Part shown: piece after piece, positions 33,019 to 42,201 of the stretch
How the letters are laid out: every line of letters starts with the position of its first letter
Position numbering within the stretch: the stretch's first letter is position 1
From: Maridesulfovibrio sp.
GTDB lineage: Bacteria; Desulfobacterota; Desulfovibrionia; Desulfovibrionales; Desulfovibrionaceae
Direction of reading: 5' to 3'
DNA length: 64,000 nt
Assembly: GCF_963677005.1 (NCBI RefSeq)
Contig: NZ_OY781616.1
Location: forward strand, 689,501 to 753,500
Made by a program: the position numbers and the translations under genes
The notes under the pieces: model-generated
The model's database searches: none
What the model was told of the DNA's origin: nothing
What the model saw: the letters and a program-made list of their open reading frames with translations, nothing else

Positions 33019-34005
33019 CTACATCATGCCGGCGACTTTGGTCATAAGCCGGACAAGCTGGTTGGTGAAGCTTGCTTCGTTATCGTACCAGATGATGAGT
33101 TTGAGCATTGTGCCGTCCATAACCTCGGTCAGAGGGCCGTCCACCACGCCTCCGTGGGTATCCCCGATATAGTCGGTGGAGACGAGCGGTTTTTCCGTGT
33201 AGCCCATATGAGCGTTCGCAGCCTTGGCCAGTACCGCGTTCACTTCTTCCTTGGTTGTGGCTCTGCCGAGATCACAGGTCAGGTCGACCAGGGAGACGTT
33301 GGGTGTGGGAACACGGATAGACATGCCGTCGAGTTTGCCTTCCAGTTCCGGGATAACCATGGTGACTGCCTTGGCGGCACCTGTGGTTGTGGGAACCATG
33401 TTTACGGCACAGGCTCTTGCCCGGCGGATGTCCTTGTGCGAACCGTCCAGAACTCTCTGACTCATGGTGTAAGCGTGAACGGTGGTCATGAGTCCTCTTT
33501 CAAGTCCGAACTCATCGTTGATCACTTTGGCAACCGGAGCAAGGCAGTTGGTTGTACATGAAGCGCCGGAAACAATGTTGTCTGCAGGAGTTAAGATGTG
33601 GTCGTTCACTCCCATTACAATCGTCTTGTCGGCATCAATTCCGGGAGAGCTGATGACAACTTTTTTTGCCCCGCAGGCCATATGTTTTTTACAGCTTTCA
33701 CGGTCGCGGAATTTTCCTGTTGTTTCGGCAACCATCTCGCAGCCCAGTTCGGCCCACTTCCATTCCCCCGGAGCACAGCGGGTTACGAGTATTTCCCTGC
33801 CGTTGATGGTGAAGCCGTTTTCAGTGGCTTCCACGTCGGCATGGAAAGTCCCGTGCACCGAGTCGTGCTTGAAGAGAAGTGCCAGGTCTTCATTGGAAGC
33901 CCGTGCATTGATTGCAACAAGGTCGAAGTCCTTGCTGTCGTGAATCAGGCGCACGAGGTAGCGGCCGATTCTTCCGAATCCGTTAATCCCTAGTTTTACA
34001 GCCAT
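33019..34005 (-). CDS. gap: Glyceraldehyde-3-phosphate dehydrogenase, type I
   Basis: 328 residues from ATG 34005; AGGAG lies 10 bases away, and a TTG two codons earlier is a less likely start. It oxidises glyceraldehyde-3-phosphate with phosphate and a nicotinamide coenzyme. INGFGRIGR is the coenzyme loop, with catalytic Cys150 in SGASCTTNC (more often SNASCTTNC) and His177 in TVHAYT. At residues 33-35 the sequence is NAR where NAD-specific enzymes have an Asp, as in GapB-type enzymes that accept NADP. Direction of use (glycolytic or gluconeogenic) is therefore open. It is not in an operon with pgk here; fba lies upstream on the same strand. Confidence 0.94.
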   Translation of the reverse strand: MAVKLGINGFGRIGRYLVRLIHDSKDFDLVAINARASNEDLALLFKHDSVHGTFHADVEATENGFTINGREILVTRCAPGEWKWAELGCEMVAETTGKFRDRESCKKHMACGAKKVVISSPGIDADKTIVMGVNDHILTPADNIVSGASCTTNCLAPVAKVINDEFGLERGLMTTVHAYTMSQRVLDGSHKDIRRARACAVNMVPTTTGAAKAVTMVIPELEGKLDGMSIRVPTPNVSLVDLTCDLGRATTKEEVNAVLAKAANAHMGYTEKPLVSTDYIGDTHGGVVDGPLTEVMDGTMLKLIIWYDNEASFTNQLVRLMTKVAGMM

Positions 34006-34222
34006 TATCAATTTTCTCCTTTTCCGCCCCTGCTTTCATACTTACGCCGAAGAGCAGGCGATCTGTCCCAAACCCGAATTCCCTGTTTATCAGGGACGCA
34101 GGTCTCGGACAGCGCCGCAGGACGGTTTCTGTTCTCCTCCGGAAACCATGGAGCTACCGGGCTCCATATCCTGCACTCAGGCTGATGAATGTTATGGCTA
34201 CAGGGGCAATCTTCCCTAAAAA

Positions 34223-34240
34223 GCATCCCGATCGGGATGC
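34223..34240. promoter_or_regulatory. 18-bp perfect palindrome upstream of gap
   Basis: GCATCCCGATCGGGATGC is fully self-complementary and is followed on the minus strand by TTTTT, so it could be a second terminator behind fba or an operator for gap (218 bp upstream). The rest of 34006-34303 holds further short inverted repeats (ATGGAGC/GCTCCAT at 34148-34167, TCCCTG/CAGGGA near 34080) and no gene. Confidence 0.45.
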
Positions 34241-34258
34241 CGTTCCCTTGTATAGAAT

Positions 34259-34293
34259 AATAAGGCCGCCCTTTCCCTGGAGGCGGCCTTATT
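34259..34293 (-). terminator. Intrinsic terminator of fba
   Basis: AATAAGGCCGCC and GGCGGCCTTATT arms with an 11-base loop, starting 11 bp after the fba stop. Confidence 0.85.
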
Positions 34294-34303
34294 TTCGACT
34301 AAG

Positions 34304-35227
34304 TTATGCTTTGTTTGAACAGCCCAGCACGTTGACTATCTTGTGGCGGACCATTTCCTTTACGGCCTTGCGGGCTTCACCGAGGTAGCCGCGGGGATCG
34401 AATGCAGCAGGATTTTCAGCGAGGAATTTGCGGATGACGGCAGTCATTGCCAGACGGATGTCGGTATCGATGTTGATTTTGCAGACAGCCTTGGATGCCG
34501 CTTTTCTGAGCAGGTCTTCGGGAACACCCTTGGCTCCGCCGATTTCTGCCCCGTATTCGTTGGCCATTGTTACGTATTCCTGTACCACGCTTGATGCGCC
34601 GTGCAGGACGATGGGGTACTTGGGCATCATGGAACCGATTTTATCCAGACGATCAAAATCGAGCCTTGCTTCCCCGGTAAATTTGTATGCGCCATGGCTG
34701 GTGCCGATGGCGATGGCAAGGGAGTCGCAGCCGGTCTTTTCCACGAATTCCACAGCTTCATCAGGATCGGTGTAGATGTGTTCTTCCGAGACAACATCTT
34801 CTTCTACCCCGGCCAGACGGCCCAGTTCCGCTTCAACCCATACTCCCTTGTCGTGAGCGTATTCCACAACCTGTCTGGTCAGGGCGATGTTTTCCTTGAA
34901 CGGCAGGTGTGAGCCGTCGATCATTACGGATGTGAATCCGCCGTCAATGACTTCCTTGCATATTTCGAAATTTGCACCATGGTCGAGGTGGAGCACAACA
35001 GGAAGATCAGTTTCCTGCAACGCCGCTTCCATGAGTTTAATGATGTAACCCTGTCCGGCGTATTTGCGGGCTCCAGCGGAAACCTGCAGGATCAGGGGGG
35101 AGTTCTCCTCGCTGCCAGCCTCCATGATTCCCTGGATTATTTCCATGTTGTTCACGTTAAACGCGCCGATGGCATAGCCGCCTGCATAGGCCCCTTCAAA
35201 CATTTCTTTAGGCGAAACGAGTGGCAT
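34304..35227 (-). CDS. fba: Class II fructose-bisphosphate aldolase
   Basis: 307 residues. The zinc enzyme splits fructose-1,6-bisphosphate into two triose phosphates. The metal and catalytic residues are visible in VVLHLDHG (Asp and His), VEAELGRLAG, IAIGTSHGAY and IVLHGASSV, followed by the phosphate-binding CKINIDTDIRLA. Length matches the shorter class IIB group (about 305). It begins MPLVSPKEMF with AAGGAGG 7 bases upstream, and has its own terminator. With gap downstream and gpmI and tmk elsewhere, the window holds several central carbon genes. Confidence 0.96.
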   Translation of the reverse strand: MPLVSPKEMFEGAYAGGYAIGAFNVNNMEIIQGIMEAGSEENSPLILQVSAGARKYAGQGYIIKLMEAALQETDLPVVLHLDHGANFEICKEVIDGGFTSVMIDGSHLPFKENIALTRQVVEYAHDKGVWVEAELGRLAGVEEDVVSEEHIYTDPDEAVEFVEKTGCDSLAIAIGTSHGAYKFTGEARLDFDRLDKIGSMMPKYPIVLHGASSVVQEYVTMANEYGAEIGGAKGVPEDLLRKAASKAVCKINIDTDIRLAMTAVIRKFLAENPAAFDPRGYLGEARKAVKEMVRHKIVNVLGCSNKA

Positions 35228-35389
35228 TAGTCCTCCTTGGTGGAATAGTCGGGATTATTGCAACATGCAGATCCGGTCCGGCATATGCGGCAGTCGTTTT
35301 ACCCGGGGACCGGAGCATGTGCCGTGCAGACCGTATAACTGCATTTGTGTTAACTTATTTTCTTATACACTATATAGAAATAAAATGTC

Positions 35390-35412
35390 CACATACAGAT
35401 GAATTGTATGTG
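35390..35412 (-). terminator. Possible weak terminator of surE
   Basis: CACATACA and TGTATGTG arms (8 bp, 7-base loop), immediately after the surE stop, followed on the minus strand by GACATTTTATTT. The stem is A/T-rich, so its strength is doubtful. Confidence 0.45.
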
Positions 35413-35414
35413 AA

Positions 35415-36170
35415 CTAGCTGAGCAGACCTTTCTCCAGGGTTACAATTGCCTCACGATCCGTGAAATCGAACCGCAGGGGAGTCATTGTAATGTAACCCT
35501 TGCTGAGCAGGTCCCGGTCCGTGCCGGGGCTGATCTGTTCCTCAGGCATTATACCTGCCAGCCAGTAATAGGGATGGCCTCTGGGATCGCGACGCTCCTC
35601 GTACCAGTCCTGCCAGGATACGCGGGTGTGGCGGCAGATTTTAAGCCCTTCCGCTTCGTCAACCGGTCTTGCCGGGAAATTCAGGTTTACCACGGTCTTC
35701 GGCTCAAGGTCTTTCCATGGAATCTTACGCAGCAGCTCTGCGCAGAAGTCTCCCTGAGTGTGCAGGTCTTCAGGCTTGAAGCTGTCGTAGGACACAGCCA
35801 TTGCCGGGTATCCCATCAGGGCTCCTTCGGTTGCGGCGGAAACCGTTCCCGAATACAGTATGTCCACCCCGACGTTGGCTCCGCTGTTTATCCCCGAGAT
35901 CACAATGTCGGGCTTTTCGTCCAGCAGGGTGGTAAGCCCGAGCTTGACGCAGTCCACCGGTGTCCCGTACACCCCCAGTCCGGTGAACCCCTCCTCTTCG
36001 AATTTTTTAACTCGCAGGGGAGAGGAAAGTGAGACGGCGTGACCTACGGCGGACTGTTCCGCCACAGGAGCCACGACCTGAACTTTCATTCCGCTCCGTA
36101 TGAGTCCGTGGTAGAGGGCTCGCAGGCCGACGGCCTGGATGCCGTCATCATTGGTCAAAAGTATATTCAT
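35415..36170 (-). CDS. surE: 5'/3'-nucleotidase SurE
   Basis: 251 residues from ATG 36170 (MNILLTNDDGIQAVG), preceded by GGAGAA; nine further upstream codons are open but are not part of the family. It dephosphorylates nucleoside monophosphates in the cytoplasm and is linked to survival in stationary phase. The metal site is visible in LTNDDG and in VISGINSGANVG, with the SAATEGALMGYPA strand following. Divergent from the YhaM-like gene. 160 bp separates their starts. Confidence 0.95.
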   Translation of the reverse strand: MNILLTNDDGIQAVGLRALYHGLIRSGMKVQVVAPVAEQSAVGHAVSLSSPLRVKKFEEEGFTGLGVYGTPVDCVKLGLTTLLDEKPDIVISGINSGANVGVDILYSGTVSAATEGALMGYPAMAVSYDSFKPEDLHTQGDFCAELLRKIPWKDLEPKTVVNLNFPARPVDEAEGLKICRHTRVSWQDWYEERRDPRGHPYYWLAGIMPEEQISPGTDRDLLSKGYITMTPLRFDFTDREAIVTLEKGLLS

Positions 36171-36330
36171 CAGGTTCTCCGGCAAAGATATGGTCAAAAA
36201 AAATTGGACAGTCTTCCGGTGCTTTGACTATGTATACAGATTCCGGACAGTTGATGGTCCGAACAACTGCTTACGGCAGAATGACAACGCCTAAGGGCGA
36301 GGTATCAAAGCAATTCAGGAATAGCAAGAA

Positions 36331-37365
36331 GTGTCGCAAAAAACTACATATATTAAAGATTTTATAAACGGGGAAAGGGTGAGGGATATTTTCCTCATCG
36401 GAGATGCCCAACTGCGCGAATCAAGGAACGGACCGTTCTGGAATCTGCGTCTGCAGGATAATTCAGGTGCTGTAGAGGCCAAGATATGGAGTCCGCTCAG
36501 CCAGTCTTTCAGGTCCCTGGAACCGGGGCTGTTCGTTGTGGCCGGTGGAATGGTGGGATCGTTCAGGGACAAGCCTCAATTAACTGTTGAAGTAATGGAG
36601 GTACTCGATCCAGAAAGTGGTGTTCTGGATATCACGGATTTTCTCCCTGCCAGCAAGGAAAAGCCTGAGGAGATGCTGCAGGAACTCGATTTTCTGGTGG
36701 CCGAATACATGTACCATGCTCCATGGAAAAAATTCTGCCGGCGGGTGCTGCGTGACGAGGAAATTCGCGCACGGCTGCTGACCGCTACAGGGGCCAAGGC
36801 CGTACATCATGCTTATGTGGGTGGACTGCTGGAGCATACTCTGGCTGTTGCCCGGCTCTGCATGTCCATCTGTGATAATTATCCGGATGTGGACAGGCAG
36901 GTCCTGCTTGCGGCAGCTATTTTTCATGATTTAGGCAAGGCCTGGGAGCTTTCCGGCGGTCTTGCAAATGATTATACTGATGAGGGCAGGCTTTTGGGTC
37001 ATATTCACATCGGTGTTCAGGTTCTGGAACCTTTTTTGAGTAAATCAAGAGATCTGGACGACAGGCTTAAGCTCCACCTGAAGCACCTGATTCTTTCCCA
37101 TCACGGCGAATACGAATTCGGAGCTCCGAAACGGCCCAAGACTCCGGAAGCTTTCATACTTCATTTTGCCGATAATATAGACGCAAAGATGAATACAATT
37201 TTCGCCGAGCTTGAAAAGCTGGATGAAGACGGTTCCGACTGGACGCCGTACCAGCGCTTTTTGGACAGATATCTGTACAGGCCCTATAAATCACCGGACG
37301 GTCCGGACAGCAAAAGTGAATTGAAAAAAACGGAGGCTCAATGTTCATTACCTTTGAAGGGATAG
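36331..37365 (+). CDS. YhaM-like 3'-5' exoribonuclease (OB-fold + HD domain)
   Basis: 344 residues from a GTG start. Residues 10-110 form an OB-fold nucleic-acid-binding domain ([23 protein letters not shown]), and residues 150-300 an HD phosphohydrolase domain with [34 protein letters not shown] and [11 protein letters not shown] as metal ligands. This matches the YhaM family, which degrades RNA or single-stranded DNA from the 3' end with manganese. The end overlaps tmk by 25 bp, coupling the two genes. Confidence 0.88.
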   Translation: MSQKTTYIKDFINGERVRDIFLIGDAQLRESRNGPFWNLRLQDNSGAVEAKIWSPLSQSFRSLEPGLFVVAGGMVGSFRDKPQLTVEVMEVLDPESGVLDITDFLPASKEKPEEMLQELDFLVAEYMYHAPWKKFCRRVLRDEEIRARLLTATGAKAVHHAYVGGLLEHTLAVARLCMSICDNYPDVDRQVLLAAAIFHDLGKAWELSGGLANDYTDEGRLLGHIHIGVQVLEPFLSKSRDLDDRLKLHLKHLILSHHGEYEFGAPKRPKTPEAFILHFADNIDAKMNTIFAELEKLDEDGSDWTPYQRFLDRYLYRPYKSPDGPDSKSELKKTEAQCSLPLKG

Positions 37366-37976
37366 AAGGGACCGGCAAGACCACGCAGATAAAGCTGCTC
37401 AAGGCCTATCTTGAAGGAGCCGGGCATGAGGTTGTGGTTACCCTGGAACCGGGCGGCAGCCGTATAGGCGGGGAACTGCGCAAAATTCTTCTGAACATGG
37501 ACAGCACCGACATTACCGGCGAGTGTGAGTTGTTTCTGTATCTTGCCGACCGGGCTCAGCATGTAAGTCAGGTTGTGCAGCCTGCTCTTGAAGCAGGAAA
37601 GGTTGTTATTTCAGACCGTTTTGCGGATTCCACCATTGTTTATCAGGGTTACGGACGCGGATTGGACCCGAAGCTCCTGCGTGAACTGAATGATGTTGCG
37701 GTTTGCGGTCACTGGCCGGATCTTACGGTGCTTCTCGATATTGAACCGGAAATAGGGCTCAAGCGGGCCATGACGCGCAATTTTCAGCAGAACAGGATGC
37801 AGGAAGAAGGTCGGTTCGAGGCGGAATCGCTGGATTTTCACGGTCGTGTACGGGAAGGGTACCTGACCTGGGCGGCGCTGAACAATGATCGTATAACAGT
37901 CGTTAAAGCCGATCAGTCTCCTGACGATATTTTCGAAGAAATCAAAATCCGTGTGCTGGAAGCCATGGGGAAGTGA
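37341..37976 (+). CDS. tmk: Thymidylate kinase
   Basis: 211 residues. It phosphorylates dTMP to dTDP. The P-loop [12 protein letters not shown], the EPGG base-binding motif, ADRAQHV and the [19 protein letters not shown] segment (the DR motif) are all present. GGAGG lies 4 bases before the ATG, inside the end of the YhaM-like gene. Followed by a good terminator at 38030-38060. Confidence 0.96.
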   Translation: MFITFEGIEGTGKTTQIKLLKAYLEGAGHEVVVTLEPGGSRIGGELRKILLNMDSTDITGECELFLYLADRAQHVSQVVQPALEAGKVVISDRFADSTIVYQGYGRGLDPKLLRELNDVAVCGHWPDLTVLLDIEPEIGLKRAMTRNFQQNRMQEEGRFEAESLDFHGRVREGYLTWAALNNDRITVVKADQSPDDIFEEIKIRVLEAMGK

Positions 37977-38029
37977 TTTTTGAAGAATGAATTGATTCTG
38001 CTTCGGCAGAGTTAGTTTTGTTTTTTTAT

Positions 38030-38060
38030 GCGGTCGATTGTTTTTTCGGCCGCTTTTTTT
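38030..38060 (+). terminator. Intrinsic terminator of the YhaM-tmk unit
   Basis: GCGGTCGA and TCGGCCGC arms (one G-U pair in RNA), an 8-base T-rich loop, then TTTTTTT. Confidence 0.8.
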
Positions 38061-38265
38061 GTGTCCTAAAACTTATGCTATACTTTTTTTAATGGTGTTA
38101 ATGCATACTATGTTATCAAGCTAAAAATAGTTTATTCGTGAGTGTGACGTTGTTGAAATTGTATTCTGTAATCTGGATAAAATTGTTGTTTTCGTGTTAT
38201 TATATGTTGTTTTTTTCTATAAATTGATAAAACAACTATCCAGTTGAATAATTTTGCATTTGGGG

Positions 38266-38294
38266 TTGACGCTATCATAGTAAAGTGGTTTAAG
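38266..38294 (+). promoter_or_regulatory. Candidate promoter of the hydrogenase operon
   Basis: TTGACG (38266-38271), 17 bp, TTTAAG (38289-38294). It would give a leader of nearly 190 bases before hynB. The upstream stretch 38061-38265 is very A/T-rich and without genes; no clear FNR-, HcpR- or sigma-54-type site was found. Confidence 0.45.
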
Positions 38295-38299
38295 AGTAA

Positions 38300-38490
38300 T
38301 TAGATTTTTCAATACATTAGCTTACGTGCGGCAAGGGTGAAAGGTGCGAGTTTTGTGGTTGTTGCACGGAAGTTCATGTCTTTAAAATTAGTTTGCGTTC
38401 CGGTTTTGGGTCGGAAATGTTTCCGGTCCTGGATCGAAATCGGAGTGCCGGGGTTGAACCCCGCTGATCTTTAATTAGAGGATGGAGGTT
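38300..38490 (+). promoter_or_regulatory. Long, hairpin-rich 5' leader of hynB-hynA
   Basis: Between the candidate promoter and the hynB ribosome-binding site the sequence becomes G/C-richer and contains two perfect short stems: CGGAAA/TTTCCG (about 38412-38425) and CGGGGT/ACCCCG (about 38451-38465). It could stabilise the abundant hydrogenase message or bind a regulator. No known riboswitch family recognised. Confidence 0.35.
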
Positions 38491-38493
38491 TTT

Positions 38494-39441
38494 ATGAAAT
38501 TCTCTGTGGGACTCGGAAAGGATGGAGCGGAAAAACGCCTTGAGCAGAATGGCGTCTCCCGCCGCGACTTCATGAAGTTCTGCGCAACGACTGCTGCTGT
38601 TATGGGTATGGGACCCGCTTTTGCTCCTACTGTTGCTGAAGCGTTGACCCAGAAACGGCGTCCTTCCGTTGTTTATCTGCACGCAGCCGAATGTACCGGC
38701 TGTTCTGAAGCTGTGCTTCGTACTGTTTCTCCGTATATCGATGCTCTTATTCTTGATACGATCTCCCTTGACTACCATGAAACCATCATGGCTGCAGCAG
38801 GGCATGCAGCCGAAGAGGCTCTTCATGAAGCAGTAAAGTCTCCCGAAGGCTATGTCTGCGTTGTTGAAGGCGGCATCCCCACCGTGGATAACGGCAACTG
38901 GGGTAAAGTCGGCGGCAAGACAATGCTTGAAATCGTTCAGGAGATCGTTCCCCATGCAAAGGCCACCATCTGTATAGGCACATGTGCCTGTTACGGTGGG
39001 GTGCAGGCTGCTGCTCCGAACCCGTCGCAGGCCAAAGGCGTTTCCGACGCCCTCGGCGGTATCACCACCGTAAACCTGCCCGGATGTCCGACCAACCCGT
39101 TCAACTTCGTCGGCGCCGTTGTTCATTACCTGACCAAGGGTGTTCCCGAGCTCGATAGCCACGGTCGTCCGAAAATTTTCTACGGCGAAACGGTGCACGA
39201 CAACTGCCCCAGACTCAAACATTTCGACGCAGACGAATTTGCTCCATCCTTTGCTTCCGAAGAAGCCAAGAAGGGCTACTGCCTGTACGAACTGGGATGC
39301 AAGGGACCGGATACTTACAACAACTGCCCGAAAGTCAAGTTCAACCAGACCAACTTCCCCATCGAAGCCGGCCATCCCTGCATAGGTTGCAGTGAGCCCG
39401 ATTTCTGGGATGAAATGAGCCCGTTCTACGAACAGAGCTAA
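38494..39441 (+). CDS. hynB: Periplasmic [NiFe] hydrogenase small subunit
   Basis: 315 residues from ATG 38494, with GGAGG 5 bases before. The N-terminus is a Tat signal with VSRRDFMKF (Arg23, Arg24) and a hydrophobic stretch ending near AEA at about residue 51, so the folded heterodimer is exported. The mature part has the proximal cluster motif [11 protein letters not shown] plus [11 protein letters not shown] and LPGCPTNP, the distal HDNCPR...[14 protein letters not shown] and the medial [13 protein letters not shown]. Three Fe-S clusters carry electrons between the active site and periplasmic cytochrome c3. Directly upstream of hynA. Confidence 0.96.
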   Translation: MKFSVGLGKDGAEKRLEQNGVSRRDFMKFCATTAAVMGMGPAFAPTVAEALTQKRRPSVVYLHAAECTGCSEAVLRTVSPYIDALILDTISLDYHETIMAAAGHAAEEALHEAVKSPEGYVCVVEGGIPTVDNGNWGKVGGKTMLEIVQEIVPHAKATICIGTCACYGGVQAAAPNPSQAKGVSDALGGITTVNLPGCPTNPFNFVGAVVHYLTKGVPELDSHGRPKIFYGETVHDNCPRLKHFDADEFAPSFASEEAKKGYCLYELGCKGPDTYNNCPKVKFNQTNFPIEAGHPCIGCSEPDFWDEMSPFYEQS

Positions 39442-39497
39442 GCTGGTTTTTGTTTAGGCGTTTATTGAACTAACTTTCCATTTTTGGAGGATTGTAT

Positions 39498-41207
39498 ATG
39501 TCTGGTTGCAAGGCAAAATCGGGTCCCGCCGTAATGGCGACTCCGTTTGATAAAAATTACACCGGTCCGGTGATTGTCGACCCCCTTACCAGAATTGAGG
39601 GTCACCTCAAGATCGAGGTTGAGGTCGAAAACGGCAAAGTAAGCAATGTCTGGAGTTCTTCCCAGCTTTTCCGTGGTCTGGAAATCATCCTCAAGGGACG
39701 TGATCCCAGAGATGCCCAGCACTTTACTCAGCGTTCATGCGGTGTCTGTACCTATGTTCACGCACTGGCTTCCACCCGTGCAGTGGATAACGCAGTTGGT
39801 GCCGATAAGAATATGCCGGAGAATGCCCGCATCATCCGTAACCTGGTCATGGCTTCCCAGTATCTGCATGACCACATAGTCCATTTCTATCATCTGCACG
39901 CCCTTGACTGGGTTGACGTTGTAAGCGCACTGCAGGCCGACCCCGTGAAGGCCGCCGCTCTCGCAAACAGCCAGTCCACCAGAGTCACCAAGGCCGAAGA
40001 CCTCAAGGCTGTTCAGACCAAACTGAAAACATTCGTGGAATCCGGTCAGCTCGGTATCTTCACCAATGCCTACTTCCTGGGCGGACACGATGCATACTAC
40101 CTGAAACCCGAAGAAAACCTCATCGCCACTGCGCACTACCTTGAAGGACTGCACCTCCAGGTCAAGGCTGCCCGTGCAATGGCTGTTTTCGGCGCAAAGA
40201 ACCCCCACACCCAGTTCACCATCGTGGGCGGCGTAACCTGCTACGAATCCCTGACCAAGGAACGTATCCAGGAATTCAAGGCTCTTTACAACGAAACTCT
40301 GGCTTTTGTTAATGAATGTTACATTCCCGACCTGCTGATGGTCGCTTCCTACTACAAAGACTGGGCCGGAATCGGCGGAACTCACAACTTCCTGAGTTTC
40401 GGTGAATTCCCCGCCAAGGAAGACGACATCAACAGCCGGTTCATCCCGCAGGGTGTAATCATGAACCGCGACCTGAAAAATGTTGCGGATTTCAACCCCG
40501 ATGCAATCAAGGAAGACATCAGGCACAGCTGGTACAACGGTGACTCCTCCCTGCACCCCTATGACGGTGTGACCGAGCCCAAGTACACCACTTACGAAGA
40601 CCGTGACCGTTATTCCTGGATGAAGGCTCCCCGCTACAACGGCGAAGCAATGGAAGTAGGTCCCCTGGCCCACGTGCTGACAGCTTACGCAAGAGGTCAT
40701 AAGGACTTCGTTCCTGTCGTAAATTACGTTCTGGATACTCTGGGCGTAAAAGCTGATGCTCTCTTCTCCACTCTGGGACGTACTGCCGCTCGCGGTATCG
40801 AAACTGCCGTAGTAGGTAAGAAGATCGCCGAGTGGGTAAATAACCTTGAAGACAACGTCGCTTCCGGCAACACCGATCTCGCTATCGATATCGACATGCC
40901 CGATGAAGCTGAAGGCGTTGGATTTGTCGGTGCTCCTCGCGGCGCACTTTCCCACTGGATCAAGATCAAGGGCGGAAAGATTGAAAACTTCCAGCTCGTT
41001 GTTCCTTCCACCTGGAACCTTGGACCCCGTTGTAACAACAACAAGATGTCTGCTGTTGAAGAAGCCCTTATGGGTACTCCCATTGCAGATCCTAAACGTC
41101 CTGTTGAAATTCTGCGTACCGTTCACTCGTATGACCCCTGTATCGCCTGCGGCGTACACGTCATCGATGCAAAGACCAACGAAGTTCACAAGTTTAAAGT
41201 TCTGTAG
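39498..41207 (+). CDS. hynA: Periplasmic [NiFe] hydrogenase large subunit
   Basis: 569 residues from ATG 39498 (GGAGG, 7-base spacing; a TTG two codons earlier is unlikely). Holds the Ni-Fe(CN)2CO site through RSCGVCTYVHALAS near residue 75 and DPCIACGVH near the C-terminus. The second motif has Cys, encoded TGC, so this is a [NiFe] and not a [NiFeSe] enzyme. The 15 residues after the final His (VIDAKTNEVHKFKVL) are the extension removed by the maturation protease encoded just downstream. It oxidises or evolves H2 in the periplasm, carried out by the hynB Tat signal. Followed by a strong terminator. Confidence 0.97.
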   Translation: MSGCKAKSGPAVMATPFDKNYTGPVIVDPLTRIEGHLKIEVEVENGKVSNVWSSSQLFRGLEIILKGRDPRDAQHFTQRSCGVCTYVHALASTRAVDNAVGADKNMPENARIIRNLVMASQYLHDHIVHFYHLHALDWVDVVSALQADPVKAAALANSQSTRVTKAEDLKAVQTKLKTFVESGQLGIFTNAYFLGGHDAYYLKPEENLIATAHYLEGLHLQVKAARAMAVFGAKNPHTQFTIVGGVTCYESLTKERIQEFKALYNETLAFVNECYIPDLLMVASYYKDWAGIGGTHNFLSFGEFPAKEDDINSRFIPQGVIMNRDLKNVADFNPDAIKEDIRHSWYNGDSSLHPYDGVTEPKYTTYEDRDRYSWMKAPRYNGEAMEVGPLAHVLTAYARGHKDFVPVVNYVLDTLGVKADALFSTLGRTAARGIETAVVGKKIAEWVNNLEDNVASGNTDLAIDIDMPDEAEGVGFVGAPRGALSHWIKIKGGKIENFQLVVPSTWNLGPRCNNNKMSAVEEALMGTPIADPKRPVEILRTVHSYDPCIACGVHVIDAKTNEVHKFKVL

Positions 41208-41225
41208 TTCGTTTGAATTCGTAAT

Positions 41226-41260
41226 AAAAAAAGAACCCGGCTTTTGCCGGGTTCTTTTTT
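41226..41260 (+). terminator. Intrinsic terminator after hynA
   Basis: AGAACCCGGC and GCCGGGTTCT arms with a 4-base loop, flanked by A- and T-runs (TTTTTT). It divides the structural genes from the maturation genes, which sit 150 bp downstream and so may be expressed at a lower level. Confidence 0.9.
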
Positions 41261-41412
41261 ATTTTCCGTCCTGTTGGCGTGAACTGTTTGGAAATATTGC
41301 TTCTCGTTTGAATACTTGGATTTTTTAATTGAATTGCCGTCCGGTATTGATATATGGATTGAGTAGACTGTGAAGGGCAATTATGGACCGTCAGGAACCC
41401 CGGAGGCATTTT

Positions 41413-41898
41413 ATGGGTAAGAAGATTCTGGTACTGGGTGTGGGCAATATCCTTTTCACCGATGAGGGAATCGGCGTGAAGGTTGTTACCGAGCTTGAAA
41501 AAAAATATTCGTTTTCCGACAATGTGGAACTGATGGACGGAGGAACGCTGGGGACAAAGCTGATGGGCCCGATGATGGAGTGCGATTACCTTATTGTGGT
41601 TGACGCCGTTCTCGGAGGAGACGAACCCGGTTCCGTTTATCGCTTGACAGGAGATGATTTGCGTAGGAGTCTGGCATTTAAGGATTCAATGCATCAGACA
41701 GATCTTCTGGATACAATGGTTCTATGCGATCTTTGTGACCGCCGTCCCGAATGCGTAGTCATAGGGGTTGAACCCAAGGACTACCAGACCATGCATGACG
41801 ATGTTTCTGATGTAACCCTGGCCCGGCTTCCTTTCATGATGGAAAAGGTTCTGGAAGAAGTAGCCGCAGCCGGTGGAAGTTATAAAGAGCTGGCTTAA
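41413..41898 (+). CDS. Hydrogenase maturation protease (HyaD/HynC type)
   Basis: 161 residues from ATG 41413 (GGAGG, 6-base spacing). An endopeptidase of the HyaD/HybD family. It cleaves the C-terminal extension of the large subunit after nickel is inserted. The nickel-sensing residues are visible: Glu in LFTDEGIGV, Asp in IVVDAVLGG and His in DSMHQTDLLD, along with VLGVGN at the start and GVEP near the end. Its position after hynA and before hypC makes HynA its probable substrate. Confidence 0.94.
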   Translation: MGKKILVLGVGNILFTDEGIGVKVVTELEKKYSFSDNVELMDGGTLGTKLMGPMMECDYLIVVDAVLGGDEPGSVYRLTGDDLRRSLAFKDSMHQTDLLDTMVLCDLCDRRPECVVIGVEPKDYQTMHDDVSDVTLARLPFMMEKVLEEVAAAGGSYKELA

Positions 41899-41922
41899 AT
41901 TTCATAGAAAGGGGTGTGTTTC

Positions 41923-42180
41923 ATGTGCTTAGCTATTCCTGTCGAGATTCAATCAATAAATGATCAGGTCGCCCGGTGTAGGGTCGGGGAAGGGGAAACC
42001 TATCTTGATGCATCGCTCATGCTTATGGCTGATGAAGTAGAGGTCGGAGATTACCTGATTGTTCATGCCGGGTTTGCACTGCGCAAACTTGATCCGAAGG
42101 AAGCTGAAGAGACCCTGAAAATTTTACGGGATATGGTGGCATTGACAGAAGGTGCAGGACCTGAAACCTGTGCATCTTAG
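41923..42180 (+). CDS. hypC: Hydrogenase assembly chaperone HypC/HupF
   Basis: 85 residues from ATG 41923, giving the required N-terminal MCLAIP with Cys2. A GTG three codons earlier would put extra residues before the essential Cys, so it was rejected. HypC carries the Fe(CN)2CO unit with HypD and hands it to the large-subunit precursor. The conserved VGDYLIVHAGFALRKLD motif is present. It lies 24 bp after the protease. Other hyp genes are outside the window. Confidence 0.95.
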   Translation: MCLAIPVEIQSINDQVARCRVGEGETYLDASLMLMADEVEVGDYLIVHAGFALRKLDPKEAEETLKILRDMVALTEGAGPETCAS

Positions 42181-42201
42181 CTACCGTCTTCTAATGAATT
42201 T

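Noticed and set aside
36286..36325. Second short repeat (GCCTAAGGGCGAGG...) resembling the insert of repeat copy 1 (11408-11470)
   Set aside because: The resemblance is limited to scattered short words and needs many gaps; could be chance.
41116..41170. [NiFeSe] hydrogenase with selenocysteine
   Set aside because: The active-site codon in DPCIACGVH is TGC, not TGA, so the enzyme is [NiFe].
39735..41189. Long minus-strand frame (484 codons) opposite hynA, and a similar one opposite cimA/lysC (57430-58836)
   Set aside because: Antisense shadows of highly biased coding sequence; no start signals or family matches.
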